Translations under genes and position numbers: made by a program
Part shown: positions 9,517-18,800 of the stretch, one piece after another
Position numbering within the stretch: the first letter of the stretch is position 1
How the letters are laid out: every line of letters starts with the position of its first letter
Notes under the pieces: generated by a model
What the model saw: the letters and a program-made list of their open reading frames with translations, nothing else
The model's database searches: none
What the model was told of the DNA's origin: nothing
Assembly: GCF_024347055.1 (NCBI RefSeq)
Contig: NZ_AP024896.1
Span: 1,178,001 to 1,242,000 of the forward strand
Length of the DNA stretch: 64,000 nt
Reading direction: 5' to 3'
Origin: Vibrio porteresiae DSM 19223
GTDB taxonomy: Bacteria > Pseudomonadota > Gammaproteobacteria > Enterobacterales > Vibrionaceae

Positions 9517-11115
9517 ATGCGGGTTCTCACTTTTATGTCGTGGTCTCTTCGCTCTCTATCCCGTTCATTTTCCTTGTTTAATCTTGCACCTTTGCATACC
9601 CATTTGATGCTCTTTTTGTCCTCATTGGTGGTCTATGTCTATTTTGCTATCGCTTTCAGTAATACCTACTTTAACCAAGTTGGTCATCAATCTATTGAGT
9701 ATATTAATAGTATATTGAGTAGCACTCAGCAACAGACACGCTTTATTCTGGATAATTATAAAAATAAACCCTGCGAACAGATCATCAGCCAACTTAGGTC
9801 AGCCACATTTAATTCTAACTACGCTAAAGAAATTGGTATATTTAATCCACAAGGTATTATTTACTGTACCAATAACAGTAACGAATCAAATATAAAACTC
9901 TACAGCAGCATAGTAACAAGATTAAATGAATCCCAAAATCATGAGACGCTCTCTTTTACTCGAGCGGCGCTGACACGAGAATATACGATTTTATATTTGT
10001 ATGCCGATCCAGATCATTATGGAGTCAGCATCAGTATTCCACCACGCTATTTACTACGTGATATTCAAATGACGCTGTTACCGCACAATTTGGAGTTCTC
10101 TATGTTTATTAACCAACATAGAGTGTCAACAGGTAGCAATGATCACACCATATTGCGCCAATCCATGTTCAGCTCCGAGATGTTCCCCATTCAGATTGAA
10201 CTGCATCTTTCTCTTCGCACCTATCTACACTATCTTTTCACCTATAGTTGGCTATTTTTGGTGCTTTATTTGGTAGTGCTGCTTAATCATTTACAAAAAC
10301 GTCGTGAAAGTATTGAAAAACTCAGCCTAGAGCACGCTGTTGTTTCGGCTATAAAAAACAAACAGTTACATGTTTGCTATCAACCCATCATCGATACTCA
10401 AACCGAGTTACCAATCGGATGTGAAGCGCTTATCCGCTGGAACCACCCAACACAGGGCAATATTCCACCAGATGTGTTTATCCCTCTAGCTCAACGAACC
10501 GGTCATATTCGTGAATTAACTGAGTTGGTGATTGAACAATGTATTCAAATACATCAACGTCACCCGTTAATCATGGAAGGGAAATACATCAGTATTAATA
10601 TTGATCGAGAGCTTCTGTTAACCGAATCATTTACCCAATATGTTGGCGAATTGGTGCTTTCATTTCCTAACTTTAGTGATTGCTTTGCATTCGAGATTAC
10701 CGAAAACGGTAATTTCTCAGCACAAGAGCTCACCATGGTTGCCAAAAATATTTCGCGCTTTCATGCCTTAAATATTCGTCTCTTTGTTGATGACTTCGGC
10801 ACTGGTTATTCTGGATTAGATTTTGTGCGGCAATTTGCCTTCCATACCATGAAAATCGACAAAGTATTCATTAAAAACCTTGGTCATGAACCCCACCTCA
10901 CCATGCTGCTGGAATCGATGCTGCAAATATCCGATTCGCTTAACATGCGGGCCATTGTTGAAGGTGTTGAAACCATAGAGCAGCTCACCGTACTTAAGAA
11001 GTTGCGCGTCTCCTATATTCAAGGTTTCTATTTCTCGCGGGCAATTCCTGAAGACGAGTTGATTGAGTACTTTTCAGCAAACAGTGCACAACCTGCCGAG
11101 CTCTCAGCCTCCTAA
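9517..11115 (+). CDS. CSS-domain EAL phosphodiesterase
   Basis: Predicted membrane c-di-GMP phosphodiesterase. A first helix (FLSSLVVYVYFAIAFS) is followed by a periplasmic CSS-type domain with two cysteines (KPCEQII and IIYCTNNS), a second helix (YSWLFLVLYLVVLLNHL) and a C-terminal EAL domain with EALIRWNHP, the asparagine of SINID, ITENG, DDFGTGYSGL and KIDKVF. In this class a periplasmic disulphide between the two Cys controls activity. Here the name-giving CSS reads CTN, so the loop deviates while the Cys remains. The start is uncertain: ATG at 9517 or 9535 are both plausible; a TTG at 9400 would add 39 residues. Confidence 0.85.
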   Translation: MRVLTFMSWSLRSLSRSFSLFNLAPLHTHLMLFLSSLVVYVYFAIAFSNTYFNQVGHQSIEYINSILSSTQQQTRFILDNYKNKPCEQIISQLRSATFNSNYAKEIGIFNPQGIIYCTNNSNESNIKLYSSIVTRLNESQNHETLSFTRAALTREYTILYLYADPDHYGVSISIPPRYLLRDIQMTLLPHNLEFSMFINQHRVSTGSNDHTILRQSMFSSEMFPIQIELHLSLRTYLHYLFTYSWLFLVLYLVVLLNHLQKRRESIEKLSLEHAVVSAIKNKQLHVCYQPIIDTQTELPIGCEALIRWNHPTQGNIPPDVFIPLAQRTGHIRELTELVIEQCIQIHQRHPLIMEGKYISINIDRELLLTESFTQYVGELVLSFPNFSDCFAFEITENGNFSAQELTMVAKNISRFHALNIRLFVDDFGTGYSGLDFVRQFAFHTMKIDKVFIKNLGHEPHLTMLLESMLQISDSLNMRAIVEGVETIEQLTVLKKLRVSYIQGFYFSRAIPEDELIEYFSANSAQPAELSAS

Positions 11116-11132
11116 TTTATTTTTCTTAAGCG

Positions 11133-11159
11133 TTTCCTAGCAGAAAATGTCCTAGGAAA
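11133..11159 (+). terminator. Probable terminator of the CSS-EAL gene
   Basis: Eight-bp stem TTTCCTAG / CTAGGAAA with an 11-nt loop, 18 bp after the EAL stop codon. It lacks a T-run, so the call is moderate. Confidence 0.5.
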
Positions 11160-11703
11160 GAGAGCGACTTAACACAGCAAACGTGGCATTGCTCTGCTAC
11201 CTGCGCAACCGGGCTTCGATGGCAAAGTTGCCATCGTACACATTAAACCTCTCTATAACTCTTTCTCGTCAACCGCCTATCATTTCAGTTAGTGACATCG
11301 TCACTTTTTATCACTCAGAAAAGTATAACGGGTCTATTAGCTGGGCACGCTTTGTCGTCACTCAATCCACTAGGGATCGAACCATCACAACACATAGAAC
11401 AAGATGATGATGTAACAAGCGACAAAGAGATGAGCCATCGCAGCGCACACCCGCTATACGAATGCAGGATATAAACTAGGTAAGGCAACGTGTTTGAACC
11501 ACACCACGAGGTTAAGCGCACCGCAGACGAGAATGGCATGACTGGCTAGATGAATGAGAATTGTGGAGGAATAAGAGCGCTAGGCATACAACCTGAGAAA
11601 CAGCGTTGCGCAGCAAGTAAACTCGGGGCAAAAAAGCAGCCAGCACTTGGCTGACTGCTTTTATCAATGAGAGGTAACCAATATTTAGTTTGGTTGCACT
11701 CAA
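11160..11703. other. Gene-poor intergenic stretch
   Basis: About 540 bp between convergent genes. Several short open frames overlap here on both strands, but none has a ribosome site, recognisable motif or Vibrio-like codon use. It holds a perfect palindrome CGATGGCAA-AG-TTGCCATCG (11217-11236) of unknown meaning and the terminator of the yhjX-like gene at its right end. Confidence 0.5.
11631..11662 (-). terminator. Terminator of the yhjX-like gene
   Basis: On the minus strand, a stem AAAAGCAG-x-CAG / CTG-x-CTGCTTTT with one mismatch is followed by a T-run and G. It lies about 40 bp after the yhjX-like stop codon. Confidence 0.7.
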
Positions 11704-12945
11704 TTAGTTTTGTTGAACTGGAATTGAGCGTGAAGCGTTGCTGTGGTGTGCTTTTGGCGCACCAGGCAGTTTGATGATCACTGCCATAACAATTGAAACC
11801 ACCAACAGAGCTAACATCACGTAGAAAGTCGCTACGAAACCACCAAATAGTGAAGCAATGATTGAACCCGCGAAGCTACCTACACCAAAACCTAGGTAAA
11901 TTAGACCGTAGTTTTTAGTCACATTGTTTAGACCAAAGAAGTCACTCACTAGTGATGGGTAAACCGTGATGGTGCCACCAAAGCTAAATGCGATACACGC
12001 AACAGCGAAGAAGAAGCTTAGGCTGTTTAGGTGTAGGAACAGCAGTGAACTTACGCCAACCAGACAAACAACCAAAGCAAGTGCGATAACACGGATACGA
12101 GCAACACGGTCAGACATGATGCCAAGCACCAAACGACCCATCAGGTTAGCCACAGCGATAATCGCAACCGCTGATGCTGCAGTAGTACCGTCTAAGTGAA
12201 CGTAGTTTTGACCTACATCTTTTGCTACGCCGATAACGTATAGCCCCGACATACATACGGTCAGGAACATCACCGCTAGCATCCAGAATTGTGAAGTTTT
12301 AATGGCTTCAGCAAGTGTGAAATCGTGTGCTACTGTAGCAGTGGATTTTGCATCTGCAGGTTTCGCAACTTGTTTTGGTGCATCTGTCATCATCAAACCA
12401 CCGATGATCACCATAACCATTGCCAAACCGCCCCATAGGTTAAAGGTTTGTGCTAGACCAAAGTGATTCAGAAGATACATGTTGATGAATTTGAAGCCTA
12501 GGCTACCAAGACCGTATGCACCGATAGCACAAGCAGAAGCAAGACCTTTACGTTCAGGGAAGAACTTCACGCAGTTGGTCAGTGTCATTAGGTAACCCGT
12601 ACCGTCAGCAAAACCCACCAGCAGGCCAGCGAATAGGTACAGCATGAATAGGTTTGATGCATGGGCAGTCAACACTAGGCTGACACCCAAAAGTAGGCCT
12701 GCGCCGATGGTGACGTTACGTACACCAAAACGCTCTTGCAACTTACCAGAAAGAGATGATGCCACCGCAAGCGCCAGACTTAAGATACCAAAAGAGAACG
12801 CGACTTGGCTGATTGGATCACCCAGCTTTTCAGATAAAGGAGAGTTGAACAGACTCCATGTGTAAACAGAGCCTAGGGCAAATTGTGTCAGCACTGTGCC
12901 GGCTAAAGTCAGCATTCTTTTACTGTTTGAAAGCTGTGTATTCAT
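11704..12945 (-). CDS. yhjX: YhjX-like MFS transporter (OFA family)
   Basis: Twelve-helix major facilitator of the oxalate/formate antiporter group, 413 residues. It closely resembles E. coli YhjX, which is induced by the YpdA/YpdB system in response to pyruvate: TQFALGSVYTWSLFN, SQVAFSFGILSL, GKLQERFGVR, NCVKFFPERKGL and GLGSLGFKF are nearly the same in both. Ligand is probably pyruvate or a related organic acid, by inference. The chosen ATG (12943-12945) has GGAG seven bases upstream; a longer frame adds 17 unlikely residues. The ypdB and ypdA homologues lie immediately upstream on the same strand with a direct-repeat operator between, so this transporter is the likely target of that pair. 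Confidence 0.9.
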   Translation of the reverse strand: MNTQLSNSKRMLTLAGTVLTQFALGSVYTWSLFNSPLSEKLGDPISQVAFSFGILSLALAVASSLSGKLQERFGVRNVTIGAGLLLGVSLVLTAHASNLFMLYLFAGLLVGFADGTGYLMTLTNCVKFFPERKGLASACAIGAYGLGSLGFKFINMYLLNHFGLAQTFNLWGGLAMVMVIIGGLMMTDAPKQVAKPADAKSTATVAHDFTLAEAIKTSQFWMLAVMFLTVCMSGLYVIGVAKDVGQNYVHLDGTTAASAVAIIAVANLMGRLVLGIMSDRVARIRVIALALVVCLVGVSSLLFLHLNSLSFFFAVACIAFSFGGTITVYPSLVSDFFGLNNVTKNYGLIYLGFGVGSFAGSIIASLFGGFVATFYVMLALLVVSIVMAVIIKLPGAPKAHHSNASRSIPVQQN

Positions 12946-13052
12946 AGCAAAACTCCAAGAGTAGAGAAGATATTCAGTGGACCAAAACCACCTCATTTGC
13001 TAACAGAATACAAAGCAGGACACGAGATACAATAGATTGGCTGAAGTATAAA

Positions 13053-13082
13053 ATGAAATGCAATTCACGGGAATGAATTGCA
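13053..13082 (-). promoter_or_regulatory. Direct-repeat operator, probable YpdB site
   Basis: On the minus strand two near-identical 10-mers, TGCAATTCAT (13073-13082) and TGCATTTCAT (13053-13062), are separated by 10 bp, one helical period apart each. They resemble the GGCATTTCAT direct repeat reported for YpdB at E. coli yhjX. A -10-like TATACT lies at 13045-13050. They sit in the 152-bp gap before the yhjX-like gene. Confidence 0.75.
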
Positions 13083-13097
13083 TTATTTGGGCATGAA

Positions 13098-13832
13098 TTA
13101 CAGGTGCATCATTTCACGGAAGGCTTTTATGTTACCGCGACTTACAGGCACTTTTTCCTTGATGCCATGTAGCTTAAGCATATAGGTGCTGTTCATCCAC
13201 GGGATAATTTCCGCGATGCATTTCAAGTTCACACAGTAGGAACGATGGCAGCGGTAGAACTGATTCTCCGGTAATTTTTCCATTAATTCACTGATGCTGT
13301 AGGGTACAGAAAACTCCCCTTCAGCAGTAAACACTAAGGTGATTTTTTCCTGCGCTTCTGCGTAACACACCTCTTCCACTGGCGTGACACAAATGCGGTT
13401 ATCGCGCATCAAATTAATGGTATCGGAACGACTTTCGATGGCCTCTTCGGCTACGACTGGTTCGCTAGCTAATGCCACACTTTCCAGCTTATTTAGCAAG
13501 CGCTTCACACGCTCCTCATTCAAAGGCTTGAGTAAGTAATCAAACGCTTCTAGCTCAAACGCATCAACAGCAAACTCTTTATAAGCTGTGGTAAAGACAA
13601 TATGCGGCTTTTGCGAAAACTGGTGGATGTTGCGTGCCAATAGCATCCCGTCTATCGACGGGATATTGATATCCAAAAACACCACATCGACTTTGTGCTG
13701 CTGCAGATATTTAAACGCTTCTAAACCATCATCAAAGGATGCCACGACTTCAATCTGACTATAAGTTTGAACCAGATAAGTAAGCTCTTCACGAGCAAGA
13801 TATTCATCTTCGACAATTAACGCCTTTAGCAT
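13098..13832 (-). CDS. ypdB: LytTR response regulator (YpdB-like)
   Basis: Cytoplasmic transcription regulator of 244 residues. The receiver domain (about 1-120) shows IVEDEY, the phospho-acceptor Asp54 in VVFLDINIPSIDG, and the Thr and Lys of TTAYKEF and YLLKPLNEE. The LytTR DNA-binding domain (about 145-244) has FYRCHRSYCVNL and VSRGNIKAF. Its partner kinase is three bases upstream, so the two are one operon. By homology to YpdA/YpdB it should activate the neighbouring yhjX-like gene when pyruvate is present outside the cell. Confidence 0.92.
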   Translation of the reverse strand: MLKALIVEDEYLAREELTYLVQTYSQIEVVASFDDGLEAFKYLQQHKVDVVFLDINIPSIDGMLLARNIHQFSQKPHIVFTTAYKEFAVDAFELEAFDYLLKPLNEERVKRLLNKLESVALASEPVVAEEAIESRSDTINLMRDNRICVTPVEEVCYAEAQEKITLVFTAEGEFSVPYSISELMEKLPENQFYRCHRSYCVNLKCIAEIIPWMNSTYMLKLHGIKEKVPVSRGNIKAFREMMHL

Positions 13833-13835
13833 AAT

Positions 13836-15488
13836 TTACCCGATGTTATTAACGTAAAAAGAAATTTCGGTGCCCGGTTGCAGACGCTCAATCGTCAATC
13901 CTTGGCCATAGAGTAATGCCACGCGTTGGTGAACATTGACCAAACCAATTCGATGGCTATCCATGGTGCCTTGATACACTTTATTGATCACCTCTTGGCG
14001 AATACCCACGCCGGAATCTTTAATCATCACTTGGGCACGCTCACCATCTCGTTTCACCGAAATGGTCACTTGCGCTGGAGCGCCCAGAGGCACCACTCCG
14101 TGCTGAATCGCGTTTTCCACCAGCGGCTGAATCAGCAGTGGCGGAATAGCAAAATGAATTGGGTCGACATCAAAGATCACTTCCAGTTTGTTGCCAAACC
14201 GAGCTTGCTCAATCGCCACGTAATCTCGCACCTGTTGCAACTCTTCTTGGATATCAATTAAGTCGTCACCCTTTTCGAGGTTAAAGCGTAAAAAGTCCGC
14301 CAAGTTAGCGATCAACTGCCGCGCCTTGTCCGGCTGAATTCGCACCAGGGTCGAAATAGCATTCAGCGCATTAAACAGAAAATGCGGGTTAATCTTATTT
14401 TGTAACGCTGAGAATTCGGCTTTACTCGCCATGGTTTTGAGCTGGTCGATTTTGGATACTTCGATCTGCGTAGAAATCAGTTGTGACAAACCGATCGCCA
14501 TTTCACGCAATGCTTGACGAATGCGGTGCGGCTGACAATAGAAAATCTTCAGCGTACCCGTCACTTGACCGTTTTCCCACAAGGGAATGATGAGCAGCGA
14601 GTGGAAATTGTGGACGTTGAGATCATTGCTGATGATCTGTTTGCCCAAGTTGACTGCCTGTTGCGTCATGTAACTGATTTTATGGTGTGCATCGAGGAAG
14701 TTCTCCTGCCCAATACCCACATACGCTTTAACGTCTTGCGTGTCGGTAATCGCGACAGCATCTGCATCGGTCTCTTTGCGAATAATCGCACACACTTTGG
14801 TGAGCGAATCGCGGTCAGCTTTACGAAAATGAGGCAAGGTTTTATTGGCGATATTGAGTGCCAATTTCGCCTGTAGCGCCGCCACTTTGTCTTTCTCTTC
14901 ATCTAAGTCTTGAACCAAGATGATGATAAGGCCTATGCACACTGCACCAAGAATCATTGGCATACCAATTTCACGCACGATCGACTGTGCCAATGCTAAA
15001 TCATCATTAAGCAATAAAATCAGCGCCATGGTGATCGCTTCACAGAACATCCCTGCCGCAATACCCCATTTGGCGTACTGACTTTTCGGACAACGAGAAT
15101 GGATCCACGTGGCTAATAATCCGGCCATGATACTGGTGATCAAACAGGCAAGTGACGTTGGGCCATTCATATCAATCAAGTAACGGTGCACACCTGACAC
15201 GAGACCCGCAGGAATCCCGACCCAAGGGCCAAATAAAATCCCGCCCGACAAAATGGCAATAATGCGCACGTTGACTAACGAGCCTGAAACATTCAATCCG
15301 GTATAAGTACTGAACACCGCAAAAAAGATAAACAGCCCCGAAACGATGGCGGTTTCAAAAGGTCGACGATGACGTTTAATAACAATGGATTGGAATAGAT
15401 GAGTGCGAGTGAGCAAAAACAGTGTCATGAGCATTAGAGCCGCTCGTTCAAACACTGCCAGCAACATCATAAGTTGTTCGATATACAC
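13836..15488 (-). CDS. ypdA: LytS-type sensor histidine kinase (YpdA-like)
   Basis: Membrane sensor kinase of 550 residues. N-terminal 5TM-LYT domain (about 1-190, with NVRIIAILSGGILFGPWVG and GLVSGVHRY), a GAF-like region (about 225-345), the LytS-type His-kinase core with phospho-acceptor in KINPHFLFNALNAI, and the ATPase motifs NAIQHGV and DSGVGI. The start is GTG with an AGG-rich site just upstream. E. coli YpdA responds to extracellular pyruvate; the same ligand here is inferred from the adjacent YpdB- and YhjX-like proteins. Confidence 0.92.
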   Translation of the reverse strand: MYIEQLMMLLAVFERAALMLMTLFLLTRTHLFQSIVIKRHRRPFETAIVSGLFIFFAVFSTYTGLNVSGSLVNVRIIAILSGGILFGPWVGIPAGLVSGVHRYLIDMNGPTSLACLITSIMAGLLATWIHSRCPKSQYAKWGIAAGMFCEAITMALILLLNDDLALAQSIVREIGMPMILGAVCIGLIIILVQDLDEEKDKVAALQAKLALNIANKTLPHFRKADRDSLTKVCAIIRKETDADAVAITDTQDVKAYVGIGQENFLDAHHKISYMTQQAVNLGKQIISNDLNVHNFHSLLIIPLWENGQVTGTLKIFYCQPHRIRQALREMAIGLSQLISTQIEVSKIDQLKTMASKAEFSALQNKINPHFLFNALNAISTLVRIQPDKARQLIANLADFLRFNLEKGDDLIDIQEELQQVRDYVAIEQARFGNKLEVIFDVDPIHFAIPPLLIQPLVENAIQHGVVPLGAPAQVTISVKRDGERAQVMIKDSGVGIRQEVINKVYQGTMDSHRIGLVNVHQRVALLYGQGLTIERLQPGTEISFYVNNIG

Positions 15489-15580
15489 CTTGACCTCAGG
15501 CCTTGGGACAAAAAGTGACTGTATACTAAAAGTAAACTGTGATCCACTTCATGAGGTGTATCAAAGAGATGTCAAATTAT

Positions 15581-15612
15581 GAATAGCTCGTTGCAGTTGA
15601 AACGAGCTATTC
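15581..15612 (-). terminator. Terminator after hcp
   Basis: Perfect 12-bp stem GAATAGCTCGTT / AACGAGCTATTC with an 8-nt loop, 19 bp after the hcp stop. The following T-run is weak. Confidence 0.7.
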
Positions 15613-15630
15613 ATCTATTGATAGAGCGTC

Positions 15631-17292
15631 TTACGCTGCGAGGATAGTATTGAGGTCTTGCTCTGGCGTGCTTATCGCTCGCAAGTCAAACTTCTCTTGA
15701 ATGATCGCTAGCAAATTATCCGTTAGGAATGGAGGCACGGTCGGCCCTGCGTAAATGCCCTTGATTCCCAATGCGAATAAGGTCAGCAGAATCACAATCG
15801 CTTTTTGTTCAAACCACGACAAAATCAGGGTCAATGGCAGCTCGTTCACCCCACAACCGAACTCTTCACTTAGCGCCAATGCGAGCTGAATTGCTGAGTA
15901 AGCATCATTACATTGACCAACATCGAGCAGGCGTGGAATACCATTGATGTCACCAAGATCTTTGGTATTAAAACGGTATTTGCCACATGCCAAAGTTAAA
16001 ATCACACTGTCTTTAGGCGCTTGCTCGACAAAATCCGTGTAATAGTGACGCTCTTGGCGATAACCATCGCAGCCACCCACTAAGAAGAAGTGACTAATAT
16101 TGCCTTGTTTGATCTGGTCGATCACCGCAGGCGCTGCCGCCATTAAGGCATTACGGCCAAAGCCGACGGTAATCCAGTGTTCGATTTCGTCGTATTGGAA
16201 ACCTGGTTGCTCAAGAGCACATTCGATAACGGCAGAGAAATCATCGCCTTCGATGTGAGCCACGCCTGGCCAACCAACGATAGAGCGCGTAAAGATGCGA
16301 TCCGCATAGTGCCCCATTTCTGGGTTGAGCAGACAGTTGGATGTCATCACGATCGCGCCAGGGAAGTTGGCAAACTCTTTTTGTTGGTTTTGCCACGCAC
16401 TGCCGTAGTTACCGACCAAATGAGAGTATTTTTTTAATTGCGGATAAGCGTGAGCAGGCAGCATTTCACCGTTGGTGTAAACGTTAATACCTTTACCTTC
16501 GGTTTGCTGCAGGATCTTCTCTAAATCATGCAGATCATGACCTGAAACCAAAATGCATTTCCCTTTGACTGGCTTTACATTCACTTGGGTTGGCTCTGGA
16601 TGACCAAAGGTCGAGGTTTCCCCTTCATCTAACATCTGCATGATGCGGTAGTTCATCAAACCGATTTGCATCGACGTGTCGAGCAACGCACCAAGATCTT
16701 CCGGCTCTGCAGCTAGCCACGCCATGAGTTCATGATACTGTCCATACACTTCAGCGTTGGTTTGCCCCAAAACACGGGCATGTTCAAGGTACGCTGCAGC
16801 GCCTTTTAAACCATATAAGCAGAGTAAGCGCAGGCCAATCACATCTTCATGCACTTTATCTTTGCCACGGTTTACCGCAGCTTGAGGAGCAAACTCTAAA
16901 AGCTCAGCATAGTCGGTCGGCAGAGTCATGGTTGCAGCCAACGGAATGTGAGTTAGCTCTACATTCTGCATCATGGCAGCGCCCTTCACCTTCACGGTAA
17001 GGCTTTGTTTGAACTGCTCCGCTTCAACGGCCAATTCAACAATGCGTTCAGGGTCGAAATTCACGTTGGTTAACGTGGCGAAAAAGGCTTGAGGAGCCCA
17101 GCTATCCACTTCAGACGTGGTTAATCCCAATAAGCGAGCTTGATGCGCCCAATAAGAAACCCCTTGTAATGAGTAGACTAATACATCCTGTAAATCGGAA
17201 ACTTCGGCTGTTTTTCCGCACACACCACGGGCGTAAGAACAACCTTTACCATTTGGGGTTTGAACGGTTTGTTCACATTGAATACAAAACAT
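15631..17292 (-). CDS. hcp: Hydroxylamine reductase / hybrid-cluster protein, class II
   Basis: Cytoplasmic hybrid-cluster protein of 553 residues, an S-nitrosylase/NO reductase or hydroxylamine reductase used against nitrosative stress. The N-terminal cluster motif is C3-x2-C6-x11-C18-x6-C25, the spacing of class II (enterobacterial/Vibrio) Hcp that binds a [2Fe-2S] cluster. Hybrid-cluster motifs such as GHDLHDLE, TSNCLLNP, LACGKYRFN and DVGQCNDAYSA are intact. No hcr reductase gene is adjacent, unlike the E. coli hcp-hcr operon. A palindrome in its upstream region suggests NsrR-type control. Confidence 0.96.
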   Translation of the reverse strand: MFCIQCEQTVQTPNGKGCSYARGVCGKTAEVSDLQDVLVYSLQGVSYWAHQARLLGLTTSEVDSWAPQAFFATLTNVNFDPERIVELAVEAEQFKQSLTVKVKGAAMMQNVELTHIPLAATMTLPTDYAELLEFAPQAAVNRGKDKVHEDVIGLRLLCLYGLKGAAAYLEHARVLGQTNAEVYGQYHELMAWLAAEPEDLGALLDTSMQIGLMNYRIMQMLDEGETSTFGHPEPTQVNVKPVKGKCILVSGHDLHDLEKILQQTEGKGINVYTNGEMLPAHAYPQLKKYSHLVGNYGSAWQNQQKEFANFPGAIVMTSNCLLNPEMGHYADRIFTRSIVGWPGVAHIEGDDFSAVIECALEQPGFQYDEIEHWITVGFGRNALMAAAPAVIDQIKQGNISHFFLVGGCDGYRQERHYYTDFVEQAPKDSVILTLACGKYRFNTKDLGDINGIPRLLDVGQCNDAYSAIQLALALSEEFGCGVNELPLTLILSWFEQKAIVILLTLFALGIKGIYAGPTVPPFLTDNLLAIIQEKFDLRAISTPEQDLNTILAA

Positions 17293-17723
17293 AGGGCTCT
17301 CCAGTTAATCACGCTCTTGGGCGTTTGTTCGATTCTTACGCAGTCAGTTTTGCCATCATCTGCTTGTTTTACATAACAAAACGAAAAGCTAACTGCGGAT
17401 GTTGCAGAATCTATGGCACAATGCGTGCCAAAACCTAACTCACTGAATAACCTATATTTATTAAATTACCCTACATTTATAATGGTCAAATTAACTCTGT
17501 ATTTAAGATGCAAATACACTCTTTTATGTCATTTTGACTCACTACAAGAAATAACCCACTGAATTAGTATGACTTTTATGCGCCATGCCTTGATGTAATT
17601 CACTCGGCACAGCATTTTGTTACAAACGACATGAGGGATAACGCACAGAGAAAGCGGATATTCATACCCTATTCATCTAAGCTTTGCTAGAGTAGCCGGA
17701 CATTAACAGAGAGAGGTATTATT
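17293..17723. other. Divergent promoter region of hcp and a small membrane-protein gene
   Basis: About 430 bp without a gene. It holds a TGTATTT-N7-AAATACA palindrome (listed separately) about 210 bp upstream of the hcp start, and must hold both promoters. No other site was recognised. Confidence 0.5.
17498..17518. promoter_or_regulatory. Palindrome resembling an NsrR operator
   Basis: Seven-bp arms TGTATTT and AAATACA around AAGATGC. The half-site AAGATGCA and the AT-rich arms resemble the AAGATGYATTT motif of the NO-sensing repressor NsrR, which controls hcp in many gammaproteobacteria. The match is partial. Confidence 0.5.
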
Positions 17724-17945
17724 ATGAGCCGTTTTATCGTTGCCGCATTGGCGGTTGCCACCGGCCTATTTGCTCTGATTTTTAGCGTGTTGGTCGCGAT
17801 TCCATTGACCATCATTGCCTTGATTACTGGTAAAAAACTAAATCAACAAATTCGCCGTAATTCGTTTAACCAGCCCCATAACGAACGAGCCGAACGCCAA
17901 GATCACGTGATTGAAGGCGAATTCGAAGAAGTGACACGTAAGTAA
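17724..17945 (+). CDS. Small membrane protein, unknown function
   Basis: Encodes 73 residues: two closely spaced hydrophobic segments (about 4-35) and a charged cytoplasmic tail ending VIEGEFEEVTRK. A clear ribosome site (GAGAGG) precedes the ATG by nine bases and a strong terminator follows the stop, both of which support a real gene. I do not recognise a characterised family; the VIEGEFEE tail resembles that of other small gammaproteobacterial inner-membrane proteins. Confidence 0.75.
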   Translation: MSRFIVAALAVATGLFALIFSVLVAIPLTIIALITGKKLNQQIRRNSFNQPHNERAERQDHVIEGEFEEVTRK

Positions 17946-17997
17946 TAACGATGGTCTTTATCGAGGATGTGCCACCAAGGCGCATCCGACAAACAAC

Positions 17998-18033
17998 AAA
18001 GCCGATAACGGGAGTGCCCAATTATCGGCTTTT
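17998..18033. terminator. Bidirectional terminator
   Basis: Perfect 11-bp stem AAAGCCGATAA / TTATCGGCTTT, flanked by A on one side and T on the other, between convergent genes. Confidence 0.9.
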
Positions 18034-18068
18034 ATCTGTTGATGTGTTAAGCACTAAGTGCAAAGAAG

Positions 18069-18683
18069 TTAAATACTGACCACCACTCGCAATGCCAGCG
18101 CCAATAACACACAACCTGAAACGCGATCAATCCACGCCGCTTTAGCACGCAGTTTTTCCAGCACCGCCGAATTAGAGAGTAGTAACACAATCAAGGTATA
18201 CCACATGCCATCGACAACAAATGGGGTCATCACAATAGTGGCTTTCGCCCCAACAGTATGACCAATACTGACAAACTGACTGAACAGCGCGATAAAGAAC
18301 AGGGTGATTTTAGGGTTCAGCACCGAAATCAGGATGCCCTCTTTAGCCGACTGCAAATTACTGACTCGTTCACCACTTTCCATCCGTGCCGCAACACCAC
18401 CTTTAGAACGCAGCGCATTCACACCTAAATACGCAAGATAAAGCGCACCCGCATAGCTAATGGCATCAAACACAATAGGCATGCTGTGCAGCACCGCCGC
18501 CAAACCAATCATGGTAATAAAGGCGTACATCGCAATACCACACCCATGTGCCCATGCCGTGCATAAACCATTTGAGCGCCCACCTGCTAAGGTGTGTTTA
18601 ACCACCATAGCCAAACTAGGGCCAGGAGACATTGCCCCTAACAGGGCAACGGCAAAAAGAGATAACCAAGTAGTGAATGTCAT
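18069..18683 (-). CDS. LysE/RhtB-family amino acid exporter
   Basis: Inner-membrane exporter of 204 residues with about six helices. The N-terminal signature GAMSPGPSLAMVVKHTLAGGR is the RhtB/LysE hallmark (SPGP). RhtB-family proteins export amino acids such as homoserine, threonine or leucine; the substrate here is unknown. A terminator lies between it and the convergent small membrane-protein gene. Confidence 0.88.
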   Translation of the reverse strand: MTFTTWLSLFAVALLGAMSPGPSLAMVVKHTLAGGRSNGLCTAWAHGCGIAMYAFITMIGLAAVLHSMPIVFDAISYAGALYLAYLGVNALRSKGGVAARMESGERVSNLQSAKEGILISVLNPKITLFFIALFSQFVSIGHTVGAKATIVMTPFVVDGMWYTLIVLLLSNSAVLEKLRAKAAWIDRVSGCVLLALALRVVVSI

Positions 18684-18800
18684 GCTTATACGTTCTGAAA
18701 GTCAGCCTCATATCTTCTCCACCGCTCAGCATTTAAAAAAACGAGTGATGGACTTCACGCAACAATAGCCAGTTTTCTGGCTTCCCTGTTCTTTCTTCAC

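Noticed and set aside
11183..11703. Several 60-75-codon frames on both strands between the CSS-EAL and yhjX-like genes
   Set aside because: They overlap each other, lack ribosome sites and carry no recognised motif.
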